A stretch of DNA of 64,000 bases from contig NZ_RCIP01000001.1 in the NCBI RefSeq assembly GCF_004000275.1, positions 426,749 through 490,748 on the forward strand, written 5' to 3'. The translations under genes and the position numbers were made by a program. Position 1 is the stretch's first letter; the number at the start of each line of letters is the position of its first letter. Positions 17,701 to 26,306 of the stretch are shown here, piece after piece. A model generated the notes under the pieces. It made no database searches. It saw only the letters and a program-made list of their open reading frames with translations, and was not told the DNA's origin. The stretch comes from Saccharospirillum alexandrii (GTDB lineage: Bacteria; Pseudomonadota; Gammaproteobacteria; Pseudomonadales; Natronospirillaceae).

Positions 17701-18444
17701 AATCCGGGTGATGAAAACCGGCCCAATGCGCTCAACTCCTGGACGGTTTATGCCCAGATTGATGGGGAGAATGTTGGTGACCCGGATACCAGTTTGCCAT
17801 TTCCGGAAAACACCGAACCAAGCATGGCATCTTTCCAGCTGTTCTTTAATCCGGATGGCACCATCGACGAGGAAAACACGGGCGAGTTCCTGATCTCCAA
17901 CTGGAGCCCGATCGACCCGGAAACCGGAGAACCGACCGGTGCCTATGTTGGCTTGCCTGAGGCGCAGGGTGGTCGATTGCCGATCCCTGACCCGAACGTC
18001 AACTCGAACTTCGCGATTTCGTTCGATGGCACGACTCAGTACGGTGGTCCATTCGCCCGCTATGATTTCCAGCAAGATGGTTACGCCAGTGGCCGGCTGC
18101 AGGATCTTGAAGTGGGGGACGATGGCATCATTTTCGCCCGTTACACCAACGGCGAAGCGCAGGTGCTCGGGCAGGTGGCATTGGCCAGTTTTGCCAACAA
18201 TGAGGGGCTCGATCCGGTCGGTAACACCGAATGGAAAGAAAGCTTCGCCTCCGGTGATGCGACCATTGGTGAACCAGGGACCGGTTTGCTGGGCAATTTG
18301 CAATCAGCGGCCCTGGAAGATTCAACCGTAGATCTCTCCGAGCAGCTGGTGCATCTGATCATCGCACAGCGGAATTACCAGGCCAGTGCGAAGACGATTG
18401 AGACGGCCAACGCCGTGACTCAGACGATCATTAATCTACGATAA
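14800..18444 (+). CDS. flgE: Flagellar hook protein FlgE, giant form (1214 aa)
   Basis: The N-terminus (GLSGIAAANKDLQVTGNNIANASTTGFK, cut here as SGIAAANKDL...NNIANASTTGFK) and C-terminus (LVHLIIAQRNYQASAKTIETANAV) are classical FlgE, so identity is secure, but common FlgE proteins are 400-450 aa. The extra 750 or so residues lie between about 190 and 1000. At least five segments look related: about 232-322, 407-497, 519-607, 621-714 and 803-873. Each has a (L/F)xVxIxG strand, an optional PxGxY turn, an L..(A/Q)IN helix, then a (R/K)L.(L/F/I) strand pair. The composition is acidic and Lys-poor. The frame is unbroken. It would give a hook with large outer domains. Confidence 0.92.
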   Translation: MSFGTGLSGIAAANKDLQVTGNNIANASTTGFKSSRTEFGDAYTNSFLGYGQDKAGAGVRVSNIGQKFDQGNISQTNSALDLAVDGNGFFVMEYPNGSVTYTRSGIFGVDKQGFITGNTGAKLQGFGVDENGIVNGVLTDLEVDTGNQPPRGTHDVDSRVNVPAGAQVLQQDGTITRTNGLAIGAAQTGSLVDTNSTLSTVGFPTTAGSAATYQGDPVGVGLPWTPSAVEASWTFDVTIQGPNINGGTAPLTANLQPFRDTATYNSVADMVSALNGSIQSDSDLAGKIRAVENPAGTITFETNGPYATDGTSFVGLVNSTGTLLNAGWMNFATPTVTSPVAGTELFTAGGFIDLTSDPGQAANIQGNDQMELEYNNFIPGTNTTLTSGTTLNTLDNTDPFANADAGNDIAFNINVGSLSSAVTMTVPAGGYANQAAFATAIETAVNGALGANTINANVDGATNRLVLSTGTAVGIGPEDISIVHNAGATTSSINMNTVGMAVSSSPAPTRVLGEPDTPFNNQLDVIVDGGAPLTITIPPGSYASYNELIDQINTQIQTTPGLAGEVSASHVNGRLSLERTDIGEFPIDIDVADPATGESIDALGFASSTKTVGTEPVDRSHSFRVNLTVPAPDEDNRSGSVVISLDETILSVDQLAAAINRELAAVPEEDYIGVQAEVVRDENDNKKLQFVAIQEGEAAIVSVTNILAPGDDLDVGQLYALLQVDSFDANYLEVGEAAITNGYPEQSLVLFNEEADERTPITIPEGATAAEIAALLSEEAGVDAEAETQVRLLAENYGNSGDMDIIINGQRITANSYQDMVDEINQYQQSSLNSITAALDDDTGDIVITSSTGIDVSVSIDSPNDNDTLTVQGFQGTAPVVLGGEPDAEVNAKIGGFVDIILNEGYTMIEPDPRVTGLFNGLTDSSFEDYTINAFNPDDTSTYNEVASLPIYDSIGNQHQLQLFYVKNPGDENRPNALNSWTVYAQIDGENVGDPDTSLPFPENTEPSMASFQLFFNPDGTIDEENTGEFLISNWSPIDPETGEPTGAYVGLPEAQGGRLPIPDPNVNSNFAISFDGTTQYGGPFARYDFQQDGYASGRLQDLEVGDDGIIFARYTNGEAQVLGQVALASFANNEGLDPVGNTEWKESFASGDATIGEPGTGLLGNLQSAALEDSTVDLSEQLVHLIIAQRNYQASAKTIETANAVTQTIINLR

Positions 18445-18462
18445 ACGGTTCGTGACTTAAAA

Positions 18463-18499
18463 CGGAAGCGGCGTTGAGCATTGCTCAGTGCCGCTTCCG
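18463..18499 (+). terminator. Strong two-part stem-loop after flgE
   Basis: CGGAAGCGGC (18463-18472) pairs perfectly with GCCGCTTCCG (18490-18499), and TGAGCA/TGCTCA pairs inside it across a single base; a 7-T run occurs about 40 nt further on. It separates flgBCDE from the flgF operon, which has its own promoter. Confidence 0.65.
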
Positions 18500-18635
18500 C
18501 AAACCGGCAATTCAGGCCAAAGCTTGCCGTTTGGCCGTCGTTTTTTTATTCCGTCCTTTCCTGTATCACGTCTTTCCCTGTTCTGCGTCCCCTGGGTTCC
18601 GCGTCTTTTCTGTCCTGCGTCCGTTCAAGCAAACC

Positions 18636-18650
18636 TGGCACACCTTTCGC
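18636..18650 (+). promoter_or_regulatory. Sigma-54 promoter of the flgF-flgL operon
   Basis: TGGCACACCTTTCGC, correct GG-N10-GC spacing, one change in the -12 box (TCGC for TTGC). 45 bp before flgF. Confidence 0.75.
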
Positions 18651-18694
18651 AATACCCTCTGTACAGTCTATTAAAGCGGCAGCAGGAGTCCGGT

Positions 18695-19438
18695 ATGGAT
18701 CGTGCCCTCTACATTGCAATGACCGGCGCCAAGAACAACATGATGGCGCAAACGTCACACTCCAATAACCTGGCCAACGCCTCAACCACAGGCTTTCGGG
18801 CCGACTGGGCGCAGGCCCGGGCAATGCCGGTATACGGTGAGCATTTCCCGACCCGCGCCTATTCGATGACCGAGCGACCCGCGACCGATTTCAATGACGG
18901 TCCGCTGATTGAAACCGGCAACGAACTCGATGTTGCCGTAGGCGGCGATGGCTTTTTATCTGTGCTCGATGCCGAAGGTAACGAAGCCTATACACGGCGC
19001 GGCGATCTGGCGGTAACTCCCCTGGGTGAACTGATCAACGGTGTGGGGCAGCCGGTTCTGGGTAACGGTGGCCCTATTGTTTTACCGCCTTATGAAAAGC
19101 TGGAGATCGCCGGCGACGGTACTATCTCAATTCGCCCCGCGGGTGGCGGCCCCAACGAAATGCTGGTGATTGATGCGTTAAAAGTGGTCAATCCCGATCT
19201 GCAAAATTTTGAAAAAGGCACCGACGGCCTGTTTCGCCCGAGAGAGGGTGAAGCGGTATTGGAAGGCGACCCGGCATTGCGAGTGGTCTCTGGGTTTGTG
19301 GAGGGCAGCAACGTTAATGCCGTCGCGGAACTGACCAACATACTGGCCATTAACCGCCAATATGAAATGCAGATCAAAATGATGAAGGCATCGGACGATG
19401 TGTCCCAGGCCGCTGAACAATTGTTGCGCCTGAACTGA
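18695..19438 (+). CDS. flgF: Flagellar proximal rod protein FlgF
   Basis: A 247-aa rod subunit of normal length. Starts MDRALYIAMTGAKNNM with SNNLANASTTGFRADW, the FlgF pattern, and ends in the standard axial helix (LAINRQYEMQIKMMKASDDVSQAAEQLL). The ATG at 18695 follows CAGGAG at the right distance; an upstream extension of the frame to 18488 runs through the promoter and hairpin and is not real. First gene of the second hook-basal body unit. Confidence 0.94.
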   Translation: MDRALYIAMTGAKNNMMAQTSHSNNLANASTTGFRADWAQARAMPVYGEHFPTRAYSMTERPATDFNDGPLIETGNELDVAVGGDGFLSVLDAEGNEAYTRRGDLAVTPLGELINGVGQPVLGNGGPIVLPPYEKLEIAGDGTISIRPAGGGPNEMLVIDALKVVNPDLQNFEKGTDGLFRPREGEAVLEGDPALRVVSGFVEGSNVNAVAELTNILAINRQYEMQIKMMKASDDVSQAAEQLLRLN

Positions 19439-19462
19439 TCGGGCCCGGCAGGAGAGTAAGTC

Positions 19463-20248
19463 ATGCACAAGGCATTATGGGTAGGTAAAACCGGGTTGGA
19501 GGCGCAGGACATCGCTCTGGCCACTATCTCGAATAACATGGCCAACGCCAGTACCACCGGTTTCAAGAAGGAACGGGCGGTGTTTGAAGACCTGATTTAC
19601 CAGGTACAGCGGCAGCCGGGCGGGCAGAGTGCCCAAAACACCCAGCTCCCCTCGGGGCTGCAGCTGGGTACCGGTGTGCGCACCGTTGGCACGCAAAAAA
19701 TGTTCACCCAGGGCGACCTGAACATGACCGAACAACCGCTGGATATGGCGATTAACGGTCGCGGTTTTTTCCAGGTGCTGATGCCGGATGGCAATATTTC
19801 CTACACCCGGGATGGCACCTTCCACCTGAATGCCGATGGCGACATCGTAACGGCGAATGGCTACTTGCTGGAACCCAACATTCAGGTGCCCGAGCAAACC
19901 AAAACCATCACCGTGGGTAACGACGGCATCGTTACTGCCGTTTCGGAGAATGACAACATTCCGTTCGAGATCGGGCAGATCGACGTGGTCGACTTTGTTA
20001 ACCCGGCGGGGTTGCAAGCCATCGGCAACAATCTCTATCTGGAAACGGCCGCCAGTGGCCAGCCACAGGTGGGTGTACCCAGTCTGGACGGGTTTGGAGC
20101 CATCATTCAGGGGGCGCTGGAAACTTCCAACGTCACCATTGTTGAAGAGATGGTCGATATGATTTCAACCCAGCGCGCCTACGAGATGAACTCCAAAGTA
20201 GTCAGCACAGCCGACCAGATGTTGGGCTTCATTAACCAGAACCTGTAA
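19463..20248 (+). CDS. flgG: Flagellar distal rod protein FlgG
   Basis: A 261-aa protein of exactly the usual FlgG length. It has GLEAQDIALATISNNMANASTTGF (split signature ISNNMANASTTGF), the FlgG-specific GLQLGTGVRTVGTQK and TEQPLDMAINGRGFFQV, and a C-terminal VTIVEEMVDMISTQRAYEMNSK helix. It forms the distal rod that carries the P and L rings. The normal size shows that enlargement in this cluster begins only beyond the rod. Confidence 0.96.
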   Translation: MHKALWVGKTGLEAQDIALATISNNMANASTTGFKKERAVFEDLIYQVQRQPGGQSAQNTQLPSGLQLGTGVRTVGTQKMFTQGDLNMTEQPLDMAINGRGFFQVLMPDGNISYTRDGTFHLNADGDIVTANGYLLEPNIQVPEQTKTITVGNDGIVTAVSENDNIPFEIGQIDVVDFVNPAGLQAIGNNLYLETAASGQPQVGVPSLDGFGAIIQGALETSNVTIVEEMVDMISTQRAYEMNSKVVSTADQMLGFINQNL

Positions 20249-20290
20249 CACCTGATGTGGCATAGCCTTGATAAACGAAAGGGGCACAGC

Positions 20291-20986
20291 ATGAACATAC
20301 ACAGCGTACCGAGTTTTTTGGTCGTATTCGTCACCCTCACACTGGCGGGATGCGGCACTATGCAAGTCACTGCCCTCAGCGATTCGCCCAAACCCGGGGA
20401 CCCGGATTTCGCGCCGGTTCCGTCAGATTCACTGGAACCACCGCCGAGTAACGATGGGTCTCTGTTCAACGATGCTTATGGCATGTCGCTCTATGGCGAC
20501 AAGAAAGCCATGCGCACTGGCGATATCATCACCGTTGTGTTGGATGAAGAAACCCAGGGCAGCAAGTCTTCCCAGAGCTCATCGTCCAAATCCAGCGAAG
20601 CAGGCCTGAACGCACCGGTTATAGCCGGAGGTGCGCCGATTGAAGCGCTGAGCGCCACTATACAGGGAGAGCGCAACTTCTCGGGCCGGGGCGATGCGGA
20701 TCAGAGCAACAGTCTGAGCGGCAACATCTCGGTGACCGTATCGGAAGTACTGCCAAACGGCGTACTGCGCGTTCGCGGCGAGAAATGGATCACCCTTAAC
20801 ACCGGGGCCGAGTTCATTCGCATTCAGGGCATGCTGCGACCGGAAGACATTAACCTGGACAACACCGTCTCCAGCCAGAAATTGGCCGATGCCCGCATTT
20901 CCTACAGCGGCGCCGGCGGACTGGCCAGTGCGAGTCAGCCCGGTTGGCTGACCCGGTTCTTTAATTCCCCATTGTTTCCGTTTTAA
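20291..20986 (+). CDS. flgH: Flagellar L-ring lipoprotein FlgH
   Basis: A 231-aa outer-membrane lipoprotein forming the L ring. The signal peptide ends in the lipobox LAGC (Cys at about residue 20), and the family core [21 protein letters not shown] and [23 protein letters not shown] are present. The ATG at 20291 follows AAAGGGG; an in-frame ATG at 20255 would place a charged stretch ahead of the signal peptide. Between flgG and flgI as usual. Confidence 0.94.
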   Translation: MNIHSVPSFLVVFVTLTLAGCGTMQVTALSDSPKPGDPDFAPVPSDSLEPPPSNDGSLFNDAYGMSLYGDKKAMRTGDIITVVLDEETQGSKSSQSSSSKSSEAGLNAPVIAGGAPIEALSATIQGERNFSGRGDADQSNSLSGNISVTVSEVLPNGVLRVRGEKWITLNTGAEFIRIQGMLRPEDINLDNTVSSQKLADARISYSGAGGLASASQPGWLTRFFNSPLFPF

Positions 20987-21072
20987 CAACCCATGCGCTA
21001 AGCGGGCCATTGAATGGCCCGCAACTTGCTAATTCATCAACGCACGCCCTAAACCGCCAACAAGGTGACACC

Positions 21073-22161
21073 ATGAAACGCTTCACGATCACACTGGTTC
21101 TACTGCTGCTGGGCAGCCTGGCGTACGCCGACCGGATTAAAGATCTGGCTGGGGTGCAGGGTGTTCGCAACAACCAACTGGTGGGCTACGGCCTGGTCGT
21201 TGGCCTGGGTGGTACGGGTGACAGAGCCCCCTTCACCAATCAGACCTTCCGCAACATGATGGAACAGTTCGGCATCACCATACCCGAAGGGGAAGACCCG
21301 CGGTTGCGGAACGTTGCTGCCGTCAGTGTGCATGCCACCTTGCCGCCGTTCTCCAAGCCCGGTCAGGAAATTGACATCACCGTCTCCAGTATCGGCAATG
21401 CCGACAGCCTGCGCGGCGGCAGCCTGCTGCTGACACCGCTGCGCGGCCCGGACGGTCAGACCTACGCTGTCGCTCAGGGTAACCTTGTCGTCAGTGGCTT
21501 TGGCGCTGAAGGGTTGGATGGCTCGTCCATTCAGGTGAATGTCACCAGCGCCGGGCGCATCCCCAATGGCGCCATCGTTGAGCGCGGTGTGAACAGTACC
21601 TTTTCGCAAGGCGATTATCTGACGTTCAACCTGCACCGGCCCGATTTCACCACTGCCCGGCGCATGTCGGAAACCATCAACGACCTGCTTGGCCCCGGCG
21701 CAGCCTCTGCCGTTGACGCTGCTTCGGTTCGGGTAACCGCCCCGCGTGACCCCAACCAACGCGTCAGTTTCATCAGCGTACTGGAAAACCTGGAAGTCAC
21801 CCCCGGCGAAGAGTCCGCCAAGGTCATTATCAACAGCCGCACCGGTACGATCGTTGTGGGCCAGCACGTCCGCATTGACCCCGTTGCCATTACCCATGGC
21901 AACCTGACTGTTACCATCGACAACGCCTTGCAAGTTAGTCAGCCAGAAGGCTTCAACGATGGTGAAACCGTTGTCGTACCCGATACCGACATTAATATCG
22001 ACGAAGGTGATAACCGGATGTTCCTGTTCGGCGGTACCGTTACCCTGAATGACATTGTGAATGCAGTGAACCAGGTGGGCGCGGCGCCGGGTGATCTGAT
22101 GGCGATACTGGAGGCGTTAAAATCAGCCGGGGCGTTGAAGGCTGAATTGATCGTTATCTGA
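21073..22161 (+). CDS. flgI: Flagellar P-ring protein FlgI
   Basis: A 362-aa periplasmic protein forming the P ring in the peptidoglycan layer. A cleavable signal peptide ([19 protein letters not shown]) is followed by the highly conserved [20 protein letters not shown] and VVGLGGTGD, and it ends [22 protein letters not shown], standard for FlgI. AAGGTGA supports the ATG at 21073. Normal length; upstream frame to 21010 is non-coding leader. Confidence 0.96.
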   Translation: MKRFTITLVLLLLGSLAYADRIKDLAGVQGVRNNQLVGYGLVVGLGGTGDRAPFTNQTFRNMMEQFGITIPEGEDPRLRNVAAVSVHATLPPFSKPGQEIDITVSSIGNADSLRGGSLLLTPLRGPDGQTYAVAQGNLVVSGFGAEGLDGSSIQVNVTSAGRIPNGAIVERGVNSTFSQGDYLTFNLHRPDFTTARRMSETINDLLGPGAASAVDAASVRVTAPRDPNQRVSFISVLENLEVTPGEESAKVIINSRTGTIVVGQHVRIDPVAITHGNLTVTIDNALQVSQPEGFNDGETVVVPDTDINIDEGDNRMFLFGGTVTLNDIVNAVNQVGAAPGDLMAILEALKSAGALKAELIVI

Positions 22162-22246
22162 CTCTGGCACATATCTTGAGTGCACAACTGAGTGTAACGG
22201 TTCGCCTCGGTGAACCGGCAACGTTTAACCCATAGAGCGGCAAATC

Positions 22247-23212
22247 ATGGCTTCACAAATCGACGCAGCCTTTAACTACAACGATCTCAATGGCCTAAAC
22301 AGTCTGAAATCGCTGGCCCGTAAAGACGATGCGGCCGCTCTGAAAGGTGTTGCCCAGCAATTTGAATCCATGTTCATCAACATGATGCTGAAAAGCATGC
22401 GCGATGCCACCGATGTTATGGCCTCTGACCTGTTAAGCAGTAACGAAACCAAATTCTACCGCGACATGCACGACCAGCAACTCAGTCTGCACCTGGCAGA
22501 AACCGGCGGCTATGGGCTGGCGGAAGTGATGTTTGAGCAGATGTCGGCCAATTTGCCCCAGCGTCCGGCTGACTTTCATAACATTGATGTCAAGCCATTG
22601 AACGACAGCATGCGCCCTGAGTTGCCGGTTACACCCGCGCGCCGTGACCCGGCGGGGCTGGACACAACAGAGCCGACATCCAGTGTCGATTTGACGAACC
22701 CTGAGCTGGATAAACTGTCGGCGTTTGAATCCCCAGAAGCCTTTATTGAGTCCCTCTTACCTCATGCCGAACAAGCCGCCCAGCGATTGGGCGTGGAGCC
22801 GCGCATATTGGTGGCCCAGGCTGCGCTCGAAACCGGCTGGGGCAGGGCGATGATTAAGGACGACCAGGGTGCCAACAGCTTCAATTTCTTTGGCATAAAG
22901 GCTGACCAGCGCTGGCAGGGTGCGGTGGCCGATACACAGACGCACGAATACGTTGAAGGCAATCGGATTTCAATTCGTGATGCCTTTCGCGCCTATGAAG
23001 ACCCGTCCCAGTCGTTCAACGATTACGTCGACTTTTTAAGCACCAACCCGCGTTATCAAGCTGCACTGGATCAGGCATCCGATTCTGAGCAGTTCGTTCG
23101 CTCGTTACAGTCTGCCGGCTACGCCACCGATCCGGACTATGCCGATAAAATTCTGCGCATTGCCAACAGCCTGTCCACGACCGATGCTGCTCTCAGCTCG
23201 GGTCAGGCGTAA
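22247..23212 (+). CDS. flgJ: Rod-cap and peptidoglycan hydrolase FlgJ
   Basis: A 321-aa two-domain protein. Residues 1-110 are the rod-cap domain (VAQQFESMFINMMLKSMRDAT, LHDQQLS-like region). Residues about 170-310 are the muramidase domain that opens the peptidoglycan for the rod, with the catalytic Glu in AALETGWGRAM and the NFFGIKAD and FRAYEDPSQSFNDYVDFL motifs. It directly precedes flgK with 15 bp between them. Normal size. Confidence 0.94.
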   Translation: MASQIDAAFNYNDLNGLNSLKSLARKDDAAALKGVAQQFESMFINMMLKSMRDATDVMASDLLSSNETKFYRDMHDQQLSLHLAETGGYGLAEVMFEQMSANLPQRPADFHNIDVKPLNDSMRPELPVTPARRDPAGLDTTEPTSSVDLTNPELDKLSAFESPEAFIESLLPHAEQAAQRLGVEPRILVAQAALETGWGRAMIKDDQGANSFNFFGIKADQRWQGAVADTQTHEYVEGNRISIRDAFRAYEDPSQSFNDYVDFLSTNPRYQAALDQASDSEQFVRSLQSAGYATDPDYADKILRIANSLSTTDAALSSGQA

Positions 23213-23227
23213 GCCGGAGGCTACAGA

Positions 23228-26200
23228 ATGAGTCTGCTGAACACGGCAATTACCGGTCTTAAAGCGCAACAGGAAGCCCTTCGGGTAACCGGCCATAACA
23301 TTTCCAATGCCAGCACGCCGGGTTATTCGCGCCAGGAAGTGGTGCTCGATACCAACAGCCCCCTGTTTCGAGGCTTTGGTTTTGTGGGTCAGGGCGTGGA
23401 TATTCAGTCGGTACGGCGCATTACCGATCAGTTCATGATTGCCCAGCAACGCACCGACACCAGCGTATTTCAGCAACTGAATGCCTACAAGGTCAACATT
23501 GAGCAGGTGGATCGCATCCTGGCCGATGAACGCACCGGCCTGCAGCCACAACTGGACCGTTTTTTCGCCAGCTTGCAGGGTGGCGCGGATAACCCGGCCT
23601 ATGTGCCGGCGCGGGATGTGGTGCTGGGTGAATCCCAGGGGCTGGTCGACCGGTTCAAGACCATTCACAAATACCTGACCGATCAGAACGAAACCCTGAA
23701 CAGCCAGATGCAGGCCATGGCAGGGCAGGTAAATTCGCTCGCGGCTGGCATTGCCACGTTGAACAACGAGATCGTCAGTGCACGCGGCAGCGCCAGCGCC
23801 CAGCCGCCTAACGATCTGATCGACAAGCGAGACGAAATGGTTCGACAGTTGTCTGAATATATGGACATTGACGTGACTGTCGATAACGACCAGTTCAATA
23901 TTTCCATTGGTAATGGTCAGGCACTGGTGCTGGCCAACCAGGCCAACCGTATTGAAGCCGTGCCGGGTACCGAAGACCCCCAACGCTTTGGTATTCGATT
24001 TGTCAGCCCGATTGAGCGCAATGACATTACCGCTGATATTTCCGGGGGGCAGCTCGCCGGCTTGTTGAACTTCCGTTCAGACGCACTTGACCCGGCGCTT
24101 AACAATCTGGGCCGCATTGCCGTCAGTTTCGCGCAGGAATTTAATAACCAGCACAAACTTGGCATCGACTTGAACGGTAACTTTGGCCAGAACGCCTTTC
24201 ACGATATGAATGATCCGGAACTCGCCTCCATTGGCCGGGCCCAGGGCAGTAGCGATAATGTCCTGCCCAGGAACCAGGTGCTCAGCGTTTTCTTTGAAGA
24301 CACACGGGAACTGACCACGAGTGATTACACCCTAAGCCTGACCGGCCCCGGCAATTCGCGCTATGAAGTCATTCGTAAAAGCGACGGGGCTGAAGTGGCC
24401 AGTGGCTCTCTGACCGGCGACTTCCCGGACTCGATTGAATTCGATGGCCTGCGCGTTCAACTGGAAGGCGGTAACTTCAAAGAAGGGGATGAATTCACCA
24501 TCAATCCGCTGCGCGGCGCGCCTGCCCAACTCGACTGGCTGATTGATGAACCCGCTGAGCTGGCCTTCTCCTACCCCATGCGAGCGGGTACCGGGGTTGG
24601 CAATCAGGGGACCGGTGAGATCAACCAGGGCACCATGCTGAGTCGCGACAGCAACATATTTTCGGCCGACGGACAACTGTCGCCACCCTTGGTGATCGTA
24701 TTCGAAAGCCCAACCCGATACTCCGTGTACGACAACAGCGACCCCGGTAATCCGGTCTCACTCGACCCGCCGCTGGAGAACATCGAGTACGTGCCGGGCG
24801 TCACCAATACCTTGTTCACGGACGACCCCGGCGAGACCATTGTCAGTAGCTGGCGGCCGCGCTTACCGGAGAACCCCGCATTGGCGTTGGATGGCCCTGC
24901 AACCGTAGCGCCCTACAATGGCATCAATTCCGAACGCTTTGTGTTCTCCAGAACCGACCCAAACACCGGTGAAGTGACGCAAGACGAGACGCTGATTACC
25001 CCGCGTGGCGCCAGCGCAGCCGAGATTGCCGGTGAATTGAACCGGGTCGACGGCGTCACCGCGCGCGCCTACAGCGAAGTGCAGATTGCCAACTTTACCA
25101 ACTCCGGGACTCCCTATGACCCAGACAACCCGTTTGAGGTCTGGGTAAACGGGTTTAATCTTACCGAAAATGACCTGGGCCCCAACCAGAACATCTATAT
25201 GGACGGGTACCCGGAAGAGCTGCCGGAAGAAATGAACCCGAACTTCCTGGCCGACCGCATCAATGCGCATTACGACCTGCAGCAAGCCGGCATTCGCGCT
25301 AAAAGCGATGGCGACACGCTGACGATCACCCAGGAAAACGGCGAAGACATTTTCATCGAAATGCGCGGCGACAAACCTCAGGATGTGATCGTCGGGACGC
25401 CGCCAATTCCCGGTTCTTTGCCATCCAACGGCGCCATCGACCCCGGCGATACCTTCGAAATCAGCACGGGCGAACGTTGGCCAGTAGAACCGGTTGCCGG
25501 CAATACCCGTGGCCAGCTCAATAACCTGACCGGCTTCGATTTCAGTGAAGACGGCCCCTATACCTACGAGATGTATCTGCCCGATGGACGAACTGGACGC
25601 ATCACGCTCGAAGGCAACCACGCTACCGCAGAGGACGTTAAAGCTGAGGTAGAAGCCAAAATCGGTGCGCTGCTCGACAGCCCGGGCCGGGTTCAGGCTC
25701 GAATTACGGCCCGGGGTGAACTTGAGTATCAAGTCTTCATGAAGGTGGAAGGCACCGGGAATGACGATACGGTGGGCGTCAACGTGGGTGGCCAGGTCGA
25801 TGTCACCATGGCCGACGGCATTTCACTGGAAACCCGGCCTGAAGCGGGGGCCATTTTTACTGGCACCCCGGAAGCCAAGTCCACCTATCAGGGCTTTCAG
25901 TTCGAGATTGGCGGTCGCCCGGAAACCGGAGACGAATTCACCATTAACTGGAACGAGGGCGGTGTCAGCGACAACCGCAACGTGCTCGATCTGGTCGGCC
26001 TGGAAACCACCGACACCGTCAACAACCGCGATGGCGGCATGACCTTTACCGAAGCCTACAGCCAAGCAGTGGAGCAGGTGGGTACTAAAACCCGCCAGGC
26101 TCAGATACAGACCGACGCTGCTGAAGGTGTGCTGGCCTCCACTGAGGAATCTCTTAATTCCGTAAGAGGCGTTAACCTCGACGAAGAGGCTGCCCGGCTG

Positions 26201-26290
26201 ATTGAGTTCCAGCTTGCCTATAACGCCAATGCCCGGGTCATCAGTATCGCACAGGAAACCTTTGATGCCTTGTTAGGGGCTTTCCGATGA
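23228..26290 (+). CDS. flgK: Hook-filament junction protein FlgK (HAP1), giant form (1020 aa)
   Basis: The N-terminus (GLKAQQEALRVTGHNISNASTPGYSR; signature NISNASTPGYSRQEV) and C-terminus (SLNSVRGVNLDEEAARLIEFQLAYNANARVI) define FlgK. Family members are usually 450-680 aa. Extra sequence occupies about residues 340-930. A segment near 590-710 (GASAAEIAGELNRVDGV, then WVNGFNL, then ADRINAHYDL and DTLTITQEN) parallels FlgE about 765-870 (GATAAEIAALLSEEAGV, IINGQRI, MVDEINQYQQ, DIVITSST). Two GDEFTIN segments (about 420 and 900) resemble a GDQFIIE segment in FlgL. No frameshift is seen. It shares the operon with flgJ and flgL. Confidence 0.93.
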   Translation: MSLLNTAITGLKAQQEALRVTGHNISNASTPGYSRQEVVLDTNSPLFRGFGFVGQGVDIQSVRRITDQFMIAQQRTDTSVFQQLNAYKVNIEQVDRILADERTGLQPQLDRFFASLQGGADNPAYVPARDVVLGESQGLVDRFKTIHKYLTDQNETLNSQMQAMAGQVNSLAAGIATLNNEIVSARGSASAQPPNDLIDKRDEMVRQLSEYMDIDVTVDNDQFNISIGNGQALVLANQANRIEAVPGTEDPQRFGIRFVSPIERNDITADISGGQLAGLLNFRSDALDPALNNLGRIAVSFAQEFNNQHKLGIDLNGNFGQNAFHDMNDPELASIGRAQGSSDNVLPRNQVLSVFFEDTRELTTSDYTLSLTGPGNSRYEVIRKSDGAEVASGSLTGDFPDSIEFDGLRVQLEGGNFKEGDEFTINPLRGAPAQLDWLIDEPAELAFSYPMRAGTGVGNQGTGEINQGTMLSRDSNIFSADGQLSPPLVIVFESPTRYSVYDNSDPGNPVSLDPPLENIEYVPGVTNTLFTDDPGETIVSSWRPRLPENPALALDGPATVAPYNGINSERFVFSRTDPNTGEVTQDETLITPRGASAAEIAGELNRVDGVTARAYSEVQIANFTNSGTPYDPDNPFEVWVNGFNLTENDLGPNQNIYMDGYPEELPEEMNPNFLADRINAHYDLQQAGIRAKSDGDTLTITQENGEDIFIEMRGDKPQDVIVGTPPIPGSLPSNGAIDPGDTFEISTGERWPVEPVAGNTRGQLNNLTGFDFSEDGPYTYEMYLPDGRTGRITLEGNHATAEDVKAEVEAKIGALLDSPGRVQARITARGELEYQVFMKVEGTGNDDTVGVNVGGQVDVTMADGISLETRPEAGAIFTGTPEAKSTYQGFQFEIGGRPETGDEFTINWNEGGVSDNRNVLDLVGLETTDTVNNRDGGMTFTEAYSQAVEQVGTKTRQAQIQTDAAEGVLASTEESLNSVRGVNLDEEAARLIEFQLAYNANARVISIAQETFDALLGAFR

Positions 26291-26306
26291 ATACGAGGGT
26301 TAAATC

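Noticed and set aside
14800-18444. FlgE as a fusion of two genes or an assembly error
   Set aside because: The frame is continuous, both termini are in place, and FlgK, FliC and FliD are enlarged in the same manner, so an assembly artefact is unlikely.
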